A stretch of 64,000 bases of DNA from Aurelia coerulea (Eukaryota > Cnidaria > Scyphozoa > Semaeostomeae > Ulmaridae). Positions 1 to 11,019 of this stretch are shown one piece after another. The number at the start of each line of letters is the position of its first letter. Position 1 is the first letter of the stretch. The translations under genes and the position numbers were made by a program. Below the pieces are notes generated by a model. It saw only the letters and a program-made list of their open reading frames with translations. It was not told the DNA's origin and made no database searches. The DNA is taken from contig CM076944.1 of NCBI GenBank assembly GCA_039566865.1, positions 16,390,501 to 16,454,500 on the forward strand. Direction: 5' to 3'.

Positions 1-1565
1 AAAAATTGCCCGGAAGGTGGAAATGTCACGGCGCTCCAAAATTAAAAAACTTAAAATAGACAGTTCCGGATAAGTTTCTTTTGAACTCTATTGAGAACCG
101 TCAGAAATCATATTTCACGAAAATATCGATGCAAATACTGCTATAGGCTAATAAAGCTCATTGTTCTCATTAAAATGAGACAAAATTTGTTAGAATAGGG
201 CAAACGTTGCCGACGTTATTAATGTTTAAAGTAGGGAGCGGCGTTGACAAATTTGATCCCTTTCTCAATTTTCCAGACATTGCAAATCCGCCTTGCTGCT
301 ATGCAACAGGTATATTCTTCTTCAACAAAAAGTTGTGGATTACAACTCATCGGGCACAATAGACCATTCAATGCCGTCCAGGGTGAATGCAAGTTTGGTG
401 GAGCGAATTTAATCTCATTGAAAATGAATGAATAGTTAGAGAATTGGCTAACGGTACATTTGAAAATAAGACAATTGTACTGCGGAGGCGCAGAATTTGC
501 ACTGATTCAAAAGGAACTTTGTTTTCAGTTCTCTTTGATAACTGTGATGTTTTCAGGCCAAAATCATTGGCAGGTTTCGTGCACAAGAGGAGTTTCGCTG
601 AACGTCATGGGAAAATTTTGCATAATTTGATGACGTCATAGTTCTGATGGATGAACTAGTAACAATGAAAACATTAACATCTGAAGTACTCTGGAGTTAA
701 GCCCACAGTTAGTGGCTATCCATTCATAGTGAAAGAAATTGTCCGATACAAGTAGATTTGGATTCATAGAAACATATATGATAGGTAGTGAAAGCAATTT
801 TTCAGACAATCTTGGCTAAAATACTTGGGACAAATCATAATATTGCACTACTTCGGTCTTTGATTACGTGCCCCCCGCTCCCCCCTTCTCAAAGTTGCTT
901 GAATCAAACGCCTTTCGACCTTCTCAACATTGAAGTAGGGGGAAGGGGGGATTAGGAGACTCTAAACGTATGTTTTCTCCTCGATATTTTAGGAAACATC
1001 ATGAAGACACTGAAATTTGCCTGCGTCCCAGCTTCTTTTGGCCAGGATTGTAGTTTATTTTGGCGCACCCGGTATTAATGATAAGTTCTTTTATTAAATG
1101 TTTCCTTGCTGTGTTTTTGCAATTCATATTTGTGAGCTGACTGTTGAAACAGGCCAAGGTAGTGGTTTGATTGACGCAATATAAGGCCAGTCTTAGTCCC
1201 TGCTAAGAAAGGGTAACCACGGGGAAACAGGGTACTCGGCTAATCAGTCTAAATGCATTTATTCTTGCAGCACTAAAAATGTTAAAGGAATCAAGGACGA
1301 CTCAAAGTAAAGATAAGAACTTACTTGAAAACAACCATTCATTACTGAACATGGCAAATGAAAACACTTTGAACAGCCAGTTGCTTGACATTTTACACTT
1401 GCACCAAATTTTCCACAATGTTGACACAGCTAGAAAACAAAGCAGACATGTAGATTATAATAAGATCGCTTTGAGCAAACGCAGATGAAATCATTCTCTG
1501 CCGTGAAATGGGGAAAATGCCTCTATCTCCATTCTATACCTTTGCGCTACATGTATGTCGCACAG
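1..1565. other. No firm feature
   Basis: I see no recognisable gene here. A plus-strand open stretch at about 1270-1488 is preceded by a splice-acceptor-like TTTATTCTTGCAG ending near 1270, so it could be a terminal exon. Its translation resembles nothing I know and has no second exon to confirm it. The rest is AT-rich sequence with short G- or C-rich runs near 870-950. Confidence 0.4.
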
Positions 1566-1569
1566 ATGA

Positions 1570-1770
1570 AGGTGTTGTGGCGTAGTGGTATGGTGTAATC
1601 CTCTCACTTTGCAGCCAGAACAGTCAGGCAGAGAGGGTTCGATACCCGGTAGAGTCCTACCACTTGAGCATCACGACAAGGGGTCGCGGACTCGATTAGG
1701 TCTTCTCTATCTCTGTGATCCCAGCGCTTGGCGCTAAAAACCGCAACTTCACATTCACTTTCAGATGCTT
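1570..1770 (+). repeat. tRNA-derived SINE-like element
   Basis: The head carries RNA polymerase III box A-like (TGGCGTAGTGGTATGG, about 1577) and box B-like (GGTTCGATACC, about 1637) motifs at tRNA-like spacing. A non-tRNA body follows. The anticodon-arm region does not fold into a good tRNA, so this is a SINE head rather than a functional tRNA. The body differs from the SINEs at 39.6 and 53.4 kb. Confidence 0.6.
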
Positions 1771-2101
1771 AATTTACAATAATGGCTAAACACCACAATT
1801 CTAGCAATTAATAATATATATTACTTTGTATTTAGTTTGCTTGAAAGCCACTTGTTGCATCACGCTCCCAGGACATCACGATTTCCTCCAAAGAAAGAGG
1901 CATGCGAAGCTCATAGGGAGAACGCTGGCAGCCTTGAGGTTTGAGACTACGGGGCAAACATACCCATTGATAATGATAAACTTGCAGTAATGGCAGTGAT
2001 CAAACCATGCTGAATTAGGTCAAAGAATTGCATTTAAAAACTGTCATAGATGTAAGTAAAGTAATTAATTCCCTAAAAATGTCGACCATACGTTTTCAAA
2101 C
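1771..2101. other. No recognisable feature
   Basis: AT-rich sequence between the SINE and the poly-T run at about 2101 that probably marks the 3' end of the minus-strand LINE. Nothing supportable seen. Confidence 0.4.
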
Positions 2102-2527
2102 TTTTTTTTTATATACGAATTCTCCTAAAATTTGCAATCTACTAACAAACATTAACATTACGAGACGATAGCGCAATGAGCATGAAAATACATTGCAACC
2201 CTGCAGCTATAACACTTAACCTAAATACTAATACAAACACTAATACAGGACTAATTCCTATGTTAATAATTTAAATACAAAAGAATAAACTAACAAGGAT
2301 CTACACGAATAAAAGAACCGATCTGCAGTGATCTCTCCACACAACGGACCCTCAAAGAAACCATGAATAAGTCATATGTCGTTAGACAAGGGTTCATTGG
2401 GCCGCAAATTTGTATTCAATGGATTATGTCCTTGAAAATGGGTCTTTAAAAACGAAGGTTCATTAGGACTCGCTATATGGAGAGCTCACTGTGCGTTACG
2501 TTAAAAAGAAAAGAAAATGGCGTTGGT

Positions 2528-5500
2528 TCAGTCAAAGCGCTCTGTTGCGTATACATACTTCAATGTAGGCTCAAGGATCATCGTGTTTGACATAAGTGAC
2601 AACCTTGCATCACCATATAAAAGGATTTTGAGAAGAGCTTCATTAGGGAGGTTTGATAAGCTTTGAGGTTGTAATATGGTGTTAATGGCATCGAGAAGAC
2701 CCTGTCTTTGCACATCATAGTTATGGCAGAGCAGCAAAAAGTGTTCCGTATCCTCAACTCCATCGTTTATCGAGCACATTGGATTTACTGTGTCTTTAAA
2801 GTTGTGTTTAAATTTGTGAAAATTTAGCTTACTTAGACCCACATGAAGTTGTGTTAGAATTGCCAAGCCTTTCGGGTCATGAATGCTGTAGACTGGACGG
2901 GGTAGGGGGCGAATGAGTGAAAAAAGCTTCATTCCGAAAGACAGTTCAGGGAAAAGCTTGCACCAAAGCTCACTGTTCTTGCACGTATTTGCCCGATTAT
3001 AGCTGGTTTACGAAGGCGATAGTTAGATTGTAGAAGGGGTGGAATAGGGTGCCTCGTATAATCCGGTGCTAGGTTATTAACAAATTTGAAAAATAGGACA
3101 AGACGCCTGCTCCAACGTCTGAGGTTAAGCGATTCCCATCCAAGTTCGTTATACAGCTTATCTCGAGATGTACCTTTCCATGCACCAGTTACTGCTAGTG
3201 CAGCAGAGTATTGAACGGATTCAAGCTTTTCCATCAGATGATTCAATTTTAGACTTTCACTATATTCGCACTTAGTGGCCGGTATGTGATAGATAACGTC
3301 CCCATAGTCTAGATGCGGTCTCACATATAATTTATAAAGCTCCTTAAGGGTATGCCGAGGTAGATACTTCGAAAGATATTTAATCATTCCTATTCCTGTC
3401 TAGATTTGGATACAGCTGACTTGATATGACCATTGAATGATAACTTCGAATCAAGTACAAGACCTAGATGTTTGTGCTCTTCAACCTTTGAAACTGGGGT
3501 ATCATTGAATAAGATAGGCGGATGGTCAAGAGGTTTCCTCTTTCTTGAAAATGTTATTTCAACCGCTTGTTTGGTAGGGTCTGGGTTAAAAGATATTTTC
3601 CATTTGTTTGCCCATTGTGTAATCAGACTCAGATCATGGTTCATATCACTCGCAGTGGATACAGGGTCAAGGACAACGGTGAAAAGAGATGTATCATCTG
3701 CAAAAAGTTTTACGTTACATATTAGGTTATCTGTTAGGTCGTTAATATATACCAAAAAGAAAAGAGGGCCTAATATAGACCCTTGGGGGACACCGGCAGA
3801 GATATTTCCCTAGCCAGATGCTTTGCCGTTCAACACTGTACGTTGTTTCCTGTCTGCGAGAAAATTTCGAAACAAAGACAGTAATTGACCAGAGATATCA
3901 CAGCGACGTAGTTTAAAGATGAGACCTTCGTGGCACACTCTATCGCATGATTTAGATATATCAAGGTATACTGATCTTACGTCAAGTGTAGGATTACAGT
4001 TAAAGGCTTTAGATATGGTATGTACTATTGATAGTAGCTGGTTAATTGTCGAATCACCCGGGCGAAATCCTGATTTGGTTAGGGTTGAGTAAATTATTTG
4101 AATTCAAATGCTCGTAGATGGTATCGAAAATTAACTTCTCTAAGATTTTTCCAAACAGTGGAAGCAAGGAAATTGGATGGTAATTTCCTTTAAAGTTCTT
4201 GCTGTTCTTTTTATGTACAGGTACAACGTTTGCTCTTTTCCAATTTTCAGGGAAGATACCATGGACTAAGCAAGCTTCAAATATTAGCTTTAGAGGCCCA
4301 ACTAAAGTCCAATCACATCTTTTTATCATGCGACCTGATATTTCGTCCCAGCCATGAGCCTTATTCGGATTCAATGATCGAATTATCTTTAATATTTTCT
4401 CATCGGAAATGTGAAAATCTGAGAGTGGTGGTGCTTCTGGCTGAAAGGCAGCTGGTATTTCGCTTGCAGTATCCAAGGTTGTACATTGGATTTGTGCCTT
4501 AGCAGAAAATTCCAAGACAGAGATGTCATTTTCTAAGAGAGAGTGAATTATTGGTATTTTAGCTTTATTCAAGATTTTATTGATCAGTGACCAGTTAAGA
4601 TATTCTTCCAGTATTAGGATTTGCCAGCGTGTGCCCTATGTTCATCAAATATTTCTGCTTAGCATTCTCAATAAGCTCGGATCCTTGAGATATCATCTTC
4701 TGTATACCCTCTAATTTATCTTCTGGTTGACCATTTTTCACAAAGTCTCTGTACGCTAGATTCTTCTTGCGTATGAAATTTTTGATAGGCTGGGTATCCA
4801 AGGAGACTGCTGAGGCCTAACTGTGATGATTCTATTGGGTATGAAGTTGGAGAAAATATTCAATGAAATTTCATTTAGCTTTATCACTTTCAAGTGTGGG
4901 CAACCAATTTCATCGAGAGTTTCGCGCCAATTAAACATATCTATGCTTTTCCTTATTGAATCTATATCAGCTTTGTTGTAAGACCAGACTTTTCGCTTGA
5001 ATGGCAAGAGGAACAAGTTGTCTATTGTCAGTTTACCCCCAAATGATTTGATGGTGGCATTGTTCATGAAGCGAAGGGCGAACTCCAGATTCGATAAAAA
5101 GATTGGACTGATCCGTTGATATCAAATAGATACATGATCTGGACTCACCCATAAAATGAGTTGGTTCAGAAATTAGTTGTTGGAGCCCAAGATCTGCAAT
5201 GAATGGCTCGAGGGATTTTCCTGCGTCATTTTCTAAATCATTTTCCCACCACAGAGGAGAGCGAGCATTAAAATCACCAGTAATGATAACACAATAAGGA
5301 TTCTCAGCAGCCATCTTGGATAACATTAGCTCAAAATTTTCCATAAAAATGATCTAACTCTGTTGCACTCAGACTGGGACTTCTATAGATGGTTGCAAAG
5401 AAATAATTTTTCCGGTTTAGTTGAATTTCACAAACGATGCATTCAGGAACTGTCACGATGTCAGGTCTATTTGTAGCTGGAAAAGTATCTTTTATATACA

Positions 5501-5720
5501 ACCGGACACCTCCCCGTTTTACATTTAATGGATGATTATCTTTGATGAATGTATAACCATCTAGTATCAGATTACCGTCTTCAACAGTGCTATCAAGATG
5601 AGTCTCAACAATTCCTATAAGGTCACAGTTATGGATTGAATTATACGCCTCAATTTGGGAAATTCTGGTAAAATCATGTGCAGTAATGCTATTTAGATTC
5701 CATGTACAAAAATTGAAAGT
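2528..5720 (-). pseudogene. LINE endonuclease-reverse transcriptase ORF2, frameshifted
   Basis: Endonuclease signatures are a start around FCTWNLNS, an acidic ETH motif, and GDFNARS near 5280 followed by an SCIYLI/SxH-type tail. RT signatures are a PNKAHGWD fingers motif and FxGNYHPISLLP (about 4170), a GVPQGSILGP block near 3785, the FADDT catalytic box near 3705 and HKHLGLVLD near 3465. The end carries DTEHFLLLC with flanking Cys residues. The reading frame is cut by several frameshifts and stops (for example near 5725, 5035, 3810 and 3388), so this copy cannot make a full enzyme. It would have nicked target DNA and copied LINE RNA in place. Confidence 0.85.
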
Positions 5721-5728
5721 ATTAAGTT

Positions 5729-5755
5729 CGGACCAGGATTTGTTTCGACGTCACC
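5729..5755 (-). other. 2A ribosome-skipping peptide motif
   Basis: The minus strand encodes GDVETNPGP, an exact match to the D-V/I-E-x-N-P-G-P consensus of 2A sequences. It lies just before the endonuclease domain of LINE A and after a hydrophobic N-terminal stretch. 2A-like sequences at this position are known in some CR1-type non-LTR elements of other animals. Immediately after the motif the frame is shifted by one base relative to the endonuclease, so this copy is inactive even though the motif is intact. Confidence 0.8.
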
Positions 5756-6004
5756 ACTTGGAAATATGGTCCTGTGCGTGATCCATTGCATATGCAACAT
5801 GTAGCACAAAACAAACAATGCATAAGGGTATCCGGAAACATGAGGTAAGCGTTTGACTGTGAAGCATCTAAGTGCTCTAGGTATGATGAAGTGAAGCCTT
5901 TTGGTCAACTCGAGCACTGTATAAAGTAATATTTTTGGCATATGCATATAAGCTAGCAAACACCTGCAAGCAAATGGAAGAGGGGTAAAACGTGTACTCT
6001 GCAC

Positions 6005-6884
6005 ATACCTGGATGATAATGGAGAAGGGTAATAGTAGAACTGATACCATCACGAAAAAGCAGCAAAATAGGTAAAACCTTAGGACCGTTAACATTATCA
6101 AAAGGAACGAAAATTGGCGCATTTGTTTGGTTGTGAAGGGTGAAGGAGGACAAGTGGAACGTACCGATTGCTGCCCGCCATTGACTTATATCAACCTGCA
6201 TCATCAAATATCGATCTTCTCTTACATGCTTTACATAAATAAGTACAAAAGTATTTTCGAATGCTGGAAATACGATTCATGAACCTAGCCGGGGAAACGT
6301 TTGGCACAGAACAAATACGAAAATAAACAGCGAGTGATATAAATAAACATGAAAATATGAAGTTATCACACTCCCATGCACAACATGGATTTTGCATGGT
6401 TCACCTTGTTTGTGCGTGATACGGGTTTTGTCTTATTGTCAGAGTAGTGTGTTCTATTTTATCGCATTTCTGAACTATAAATTTCTTTATTTCATGAGGC
6501 TATTTTGAATACTCAGGGGAGAAAAGAACATTGTTTTTGTGGCACGAGAAAAAAGATGGAAACAAAGGAATTTGAGTTTACGAGTAATTTTTGAGGTGTG
6601 AAAAATTTCGAAGAAAAAACTTGCACGGGAAAAACTGTTCAACTTAATGCCCAGCAGTGTTATTTCGTCTTGTTTTTAATATCGAAAAGAAACTTCATAG
6701 TGATAGTTTAGCTCTCAGGGCGTACCTCCACTCAGCAGTCTGACGCGCGTAATCATCCGGGAACGATTAGTGTTTACATTGGGCATGGTTGTACAAAAAA
6801 ACAGCCACGCGATCTCTTAGCTAAGCATAACCAATGAAACACTTACAGTTACATGGTCAAAAAATTCCAAAGAAAGTAGCTTAC
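6005..6884. other. Non-coding, probably intron of the KMT2-like gene
   Basis: Lies immediately downstream (minus sense) of the KMT2-like exon and upstream of LINE A. No further exon is seen. The LINE appears to sit in this intron. Confidence 0.4.
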
Positions 6885-7381
6885 CAAAGACTTCGTCGCT
6901 TAAAATATAAATAGCGTTTCCGGCAACGATAGAAAAATAACAACGAACCTGACTCAAATTCTCCTCAATGTTTTCAGCATAACTATTTTCAGTGCTTTTT
7001 GAATGACTTCTACTCCACAATAAACAAGAATCATGGGCCCAAAAGATCCCATACCGATCTACCAAATCGGATAATGTACATTTTTCATCATGACCAATCC
7101 CAAAATCAGAACTGTTACTATCTTGTCCGGCAGTTTCCTTTTGAATCGTTGATATCTCTGGGGAGGAGGTATTCTGCGTTTTGCTATTGAGATAAGGCCT
7201 AAAAATTGCACCGTTCGATTCTTCGCTATCTTCCCTTCTGCCTGTATCTATTGTTATTGGTCCATATCGATTAAGTTCAGCAGGAAATAATTCATTGTCT
7301 TGCCCAAGGTTACAAAACACACATCTTTTCCCAATACTTTTGTCGAAAAAAGAACCATTGGTGCTTCCAACTGACTCACTC
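6885..7381 (-). CDS. KMT2C/KMT2D-like exon, first half of extended PHD finger
   Basis: Exon of a host gene. A strong acceptor (TTAATCTTTTCAG) precedes 7381 and a GTAAGC donor follows 6885. A weaker donor (CAG-GTTCGT) at about 6947 is an alternative end. The translation contains KRCVFCNLGQ near residue 22 of the exon, a long Ser/Asn-rich linker, then FWAHDSCLLWS. That spacing of a Cys-x2-Cys pair, a long linker and WAHxxCxxWS is the pattern of the first extended PHD finger of KMT2C/KMT2D (Trr), the H3K4 monomethyltransferases acting at enhancers in the nucleus. The remaining zinc ligands must lie in a downstream exon that I do not find, probably outside the window. The entering intron phase (2) matches the exon at 7843. 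Other ePHD proteins are possible. Confidence 0.7.
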
Positions 7382-7842
7382 CTGAAAAGATTAATTGATG
7401 ACAAATGTTACACGTGATGAATAAATCAATTTACGTCCAGTTCAGTCTGATCTGTAAAATTTCATGTAATCTATCACTTTCAGTATAAAAGTGATATATA
7501 TTTTTGACAACAAAAATATAAAGAATTTCAAAACGATTCTCAAGAAATCGTCCACATTGCACCCCCTCACGCTATCCCACCCCTCTACTGACAATGTTGA
7601 GACCTCCATGAGACCTAGTATTGGAAACCAAAATCATTTAAAGAAAAGGTACATGTCTTGAAAATATTAATTGATGTGAAACTTGATACATCTATACGAG
7701 TATACATCTGGAAGAAAAATCATGTCATATGCGTAAGACAAGTAACTTTGAGGATCATGTTTTCTCGTCGATAAAGGTTTCTCAAGTATACCACGAGCGT
7801 CTCTTTTCGCAATCACATTAAGGAGAAGGACAATAATTTTAC

Positions 7843-7916
7843 CTTGGAGGAGAGCATTCACCGATGCTTGATTTATCGGCAATTTCCATTGGCTCTCCTG
7901 TCTCAGGGCTTTCAGT
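7843..7916 (-). CDS. Upstream exon of the KMT2-like gene
   Basis: A 74-bp exon with acceptor TTACTCAG before 7916 and donor GTAAAA after 7843. It encodes ESPETGEPMEIADKSS and a few more residues, a low-complexity acidic stretch. It ends in phase 2, and the exon at 7381 begins by completing the same Arg codon, so the two join in frame without a stop. That phase agreement is the main evidence. No domain is recognisable. The next upstream exon is not seen; a foldback transposon occupies the adjoining intron. Confidence 0.6.
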
Positions 7917-8359
7917 CTGAGTAACGTAAAAGAGTTCTTTATTACTTTTCAAGAAAAGAAAACTACCGGGTGTCTCAGAAAAAGTATCCGCTTTTGATGG
8001 GAGGAAGAAAAAAACACGATAAGATATTGGAACTTCATGATTTTCACAATTAAATTTGTTAATCTTCAACTTAAATGCACGTACCTTGCATTTAAAAATT
8101 GTCCACCAAACACCGCAAATACAAGCTCACAACGTCAAACTTTGGAGGGGACCTGAAACCAGACGTTTTGAGAAAGGGCCTAAACCATCATGATTTGATA
8201 TCATGGGCATTATCCAAGGGGCCTTTGAACTTTAGATTTTCAGTTTTGCTATTGAAAAGAATCATAAACACATGGCCATGACCCTAAATAAACAAATTGA
8301 ATAAAAATATGTTGAAAATGATAAACTCTTGCCACTTCTCCAGAATAAAAGAAAGAGAT

Positions 8360-8595
8360 TAAAAGAAAAAAAGAAATTGTAGAGGGTTTTTGGTTTTTCT
8401 TTTATTTTTCTTTTGATAAATTTCGGAACATTTCTATTTGTATTAATTTATATTATATTTATAAGATTAACTGTAAATAAGGTTTTGAATTTGTTTGTAG
8501 TATTTTGCACGGCCCCCTGTAAAGCAGTCTCTACAGGCTGACGGGGCTACCGTGGTTAATATAAAGATTAAAAATGAAAAAATGAAATGAAATAA
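8360..8595 (+). mobile_element. LINE 3'-end remnant nested in a foldback
   Basis: AT-rich 3' UTR, then a GC-rich stem-loop (8507-8555), then a degenerate AAATGAAATGAAAT tail. It is the same layout as the 3' end of the LINE finishing near 14790. It is 5'-truncated with no coding sequence left. The left border is approximate. Confidence 0.65.
8507..8555 (+). other. Conserved LINE 3' stem-loop
   Basis: GCACGGCCCC pairs with GGGGCTACCGTG around an inner helix (CCTGTA/TACAGG). The outer stem matches the one at 14711-14758, while the inner helix uses different bases. It is likely the RNA structure recognised by the LINE reverse transcriptase. Confidence 0.6.
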
Positions 8596-9007
8596 GCGTG
8601 GTGTCCCCTTCTCCTATTCTTTGATTCGAGTAACGTTAGCAATGGAATGCAATGCATGGACCCATTCTCCAAGAGAAATTAATTTCAAGAACAATTGAAG
8701 CATCTCAAAGTATAACTTTTTGCAAAGTTAAATCTAAAAAGCGTAGTTGAAAATCCTTTGGAAAATACACGTGATGTCAAATCATCATGGCTAGGCCCTT
8801 TTTCATAACCTCTGGTTTCAGGTGCATTCTAACTTTTGAATTTGTGAATTCGTATTTCCGCTGTTTGGTAGACGATCATCAAATGCAAGGTATCTGCATC
8901 CAAGTTAAAGATTGATAAATGTAGCTATGTAATGAGAACGTCCTGATATCTTCTCGTCTCGTTCCTTTGTGTGGTCGAAAGGGGGTCCTTTTTTGGCACA
9001 ATGGGTA

Positions 9008-9358
9008 CTTCACACGGATATGCCATTGGATATATTGAAGAAGCAAAGAGAGGACCAAGTGAAATATTGAGCTGAAGTGTTTAAAATTTGATGTGGTTGT
9101 GGTCACAGACAATTTTGAAACATTAAATAAGTAAGATAACGCCAGCTGCAAGACCAAACTGGACATGAAGTGGTGGACATGAAGTGGTGCAGAACCCTTT
9201 CCACAGAGATTTGTCGCACTGCATGCAACCACATTCACTCTTGCTTCTATCAACTCATTTCTGAAATTTTGTAACTGATATAAAATTGTTTGCCAAGCCT
9301 TCGCGTAGCATGGAACTGCAAAATCGAGTTGAATGACAGATGGGACAGCCAGTTTGCA
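9008..9358. other. Spacer between two foldback elements
   Basis: No gene-like feature. It includes a short direct repeat (GGACATGAAGTGGT twice at about 9162-9190). Confidence 0.4.
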
Positions 9359-9360
9359 TA

Positions 9361-10317
9361 CCGGGTGTCCCAAAAAAAGGTAACAGATTTGATTGGGGCT
9401 AGCGATAAGAATTTAAGTTGAATCGAACCCTGATAAGTTTTGAAGTACTCTTAGATAGTTAACTTGAAGATTGATACCTTATTTGTTGATATTGGTGCAT
9501 CATGAGTTGGAATATTAATCTTGAAAGTCCAAATTTGCCTCCTACTCCAAACCAGAGCTTTTGGGGTTTGGCCTAAGCTGTGAACTCGCTGTGCTGTGGA
9601 ATCTCCCCAATCATAGCCAAGTACAAACAAGAAACCTCGTGCTTAGGAACACATTTTAGTGAAAATCTGACTCTGAACTTTACAATCCGATTCAAGAATT
9701 TAGCCCCGAAGAGACCCCTTTCTTGATTCTACAAAGACTTTAAATTACACCTGCCTGAGAAAAGTTATTCATCAGCGAAGTAAGTCCCGTAGGCTTTAAC
9801 ACACAGACTATCATGCAATCTTCATTGCTTGAATGAAATGTTTTTTGCATCATCTCTCACGAAATTATTACGAAACAAGCAATCGTATCAAGGGAACATA
9901 AAAAATGCTCATTCGTGCTTGGCTTGGTATACTTTTGTAAATGCATTTTGACTGGAGAAAAATATTCCTTGGTGACTATATTCATTAATCTATTTGTTAG
10001 TATTCAGTCTTTTACGTTCTTTTCAAACGGGCACCCAAAGGATTGATCCTTGTCCAAGAAGTCGGACTGAGGAGATTCTCCTAACCAGCGCGTTAGCAGT
10101 TTAGGCCAAAACCCAAAAGCTCTGGTTTGTAGATGAACGTAAATTTTGGCTTTCGAGATTAATATTTCAACTCTCGATGCGCCAATATCAACAAACGAGG
10201 TATTAATCTTCAAGTTAACCATTGACGAGTACTTCAAAACTTATTTGGGATCGATTCGACTTATACTCTCATCGCTAGTCCCCATCAACTATGTTACCTT
10301 TTTTTTGGGACACCCGG
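9361..10317. mobile_element. TA-flanked foldback DNA element
   Basis: Ends are CCGGGTGTCCC and its complement, flanked by TA at 9359-9360 and 10318-10319. Inverted arms of about 250 bp (9361-9620 and 10065-10317) are still easily aligned. The roughly 450-bp centre is unique and carries no transposase. The right arm contains CAATATCAACAAACGAGGTA, which is also found in the element at 40166. It is a non-autonomous, probably Tc1/mariner-related family. Confidence 0.8.
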
Positions 10318-10319
10318 TA

Positions 10320-10739
10320 CAATCCGTTGCTCTTTCATCTCCAGCCTTCCCTATCCAAGGTACAAACTAAGATTCTGGAATGCATACCTTAACGTCATCA
10401 GCTCGCTTCCTTTTAAAGTCTCTCCTCCCAACTTCAGTTTTACCAGATAAATGTCTCTTCACGCTGAAGATCAGAAGCAAATATCAAATTAAAAAAGATC
10501 GAATAGTGGATAAGGCTAAAGCAAACGAGGCTGAGAAGGTATCCCCTAAAGGAAGGTGTGTAATATATGTCTTGTACGTGCAAATATAACCCAGTAACAC
10601 AAGACTTCTGGTCTAATAAGGCAATTTGTGACAGTAAATGGAAATGTCATACCGAAGAAATTTGGTATCAGATGACATCAGGGTAAAAGCTTTTTCTTCA
10701 GTAAAAGAACCGAAACAAATTTCTTATGAAAAAAAAACT
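10320..10739. other. No firm feature
   Basis: A plus-strand open stretch at 10380-10589 looks mildly protein-like (Lys/Ala-rich end) but matches nothing I recognise. No splice evidence. Confidence 0.35.
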
Positions 10740-11010
10740 TTTAACGCTTCAACACAAGTGTTGGTTTTAGAAGGGCCCTCCCATTAAATACAAATACAGG
10801 CCAAGCTAAAATAAGATTACACAAAAATTAAATCTTGAAACTATTACAGAACCATAGTTTAAAACCTATTCACAATAGTCAATAATTTACAATTAAAAGA
10901 AAGATATTAATCAACCCTCTATAAAGTTTGTTTGAAACAATTTAGGGAGGATCCTTGCTTTGATTCAGCTGAGGCTATTCCACAACTTTGCGCCTCTGAA
11001 AGAAAACCAC
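10740..11010 (-). mobile_element. LINE 3'-end fragment
   Basis: The minus strand reads a short C-terminal LINE peptide ending near 10920 (a GAKLWNSLSAESKQ-like segment matching the end of the LINE at 14610), then an AT-rich 3' UTR, and near 10775 a GGGCCCTCC patch resembling the CR1 3' stem. It is strongly 5'-truncated. Confidence 0.55.
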
Positions 11011-11019
11011 TTCTGGCCG

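Larger units (their letters stand above)
2102..6004 (-). mobile_element. CR1/jockey-like LINE (family A), decayed
   Basis: The minus strand reads, 5' to 3': a hydrophobic N-terminal stretch (about 5950-5760), a 2A motif (5755-5729), an apurinic-type endonuclease (about 5720-5035), a linker, reverse transcriptase (about 4572-3390) and a C-terminal region with a Cys/His cluster (3387-2528). A 3' UTR then runs to a poly-A-like end (poly-T on the plus strand near 2101). This order matches non-LTR retrotransposons of the CR1/jockey group. The 5' end is unclear. A second, truncated copy of the same family lies at 58156-59304. Confidence 0.8.
7966..9005. mobile_element. TA-flanked foldback DNA element with nested LINE tail
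   Basis: Left end CCGGGTGTCTCAG follows a TA at 7964-7965. The decayed right end, complementary to it, precedes a TA at 9006-9007. The arms (about 7966-8275 and 8700-9005) are diverged inverted copies. A LINE 3' tail is inserted between them. It shares ends and subterminal sequence with the elements at 9361, 22530 and 40166. TA duplication and terminal repeats suggest a non-autonomous Tc1/mariner-type family; no transposase is present. Confidence 0.7.

Noticed and set aside
6885..6947. Ending the KMT2-like exon at the GTTCGT donor near 6947
   Set aside because: The downstream GTAAGC donor is stronger, and the extra residues (NAIYILSDEVFG) resemble the family's NVDKAVVSG-like segment. The alternative cannot be excluded.
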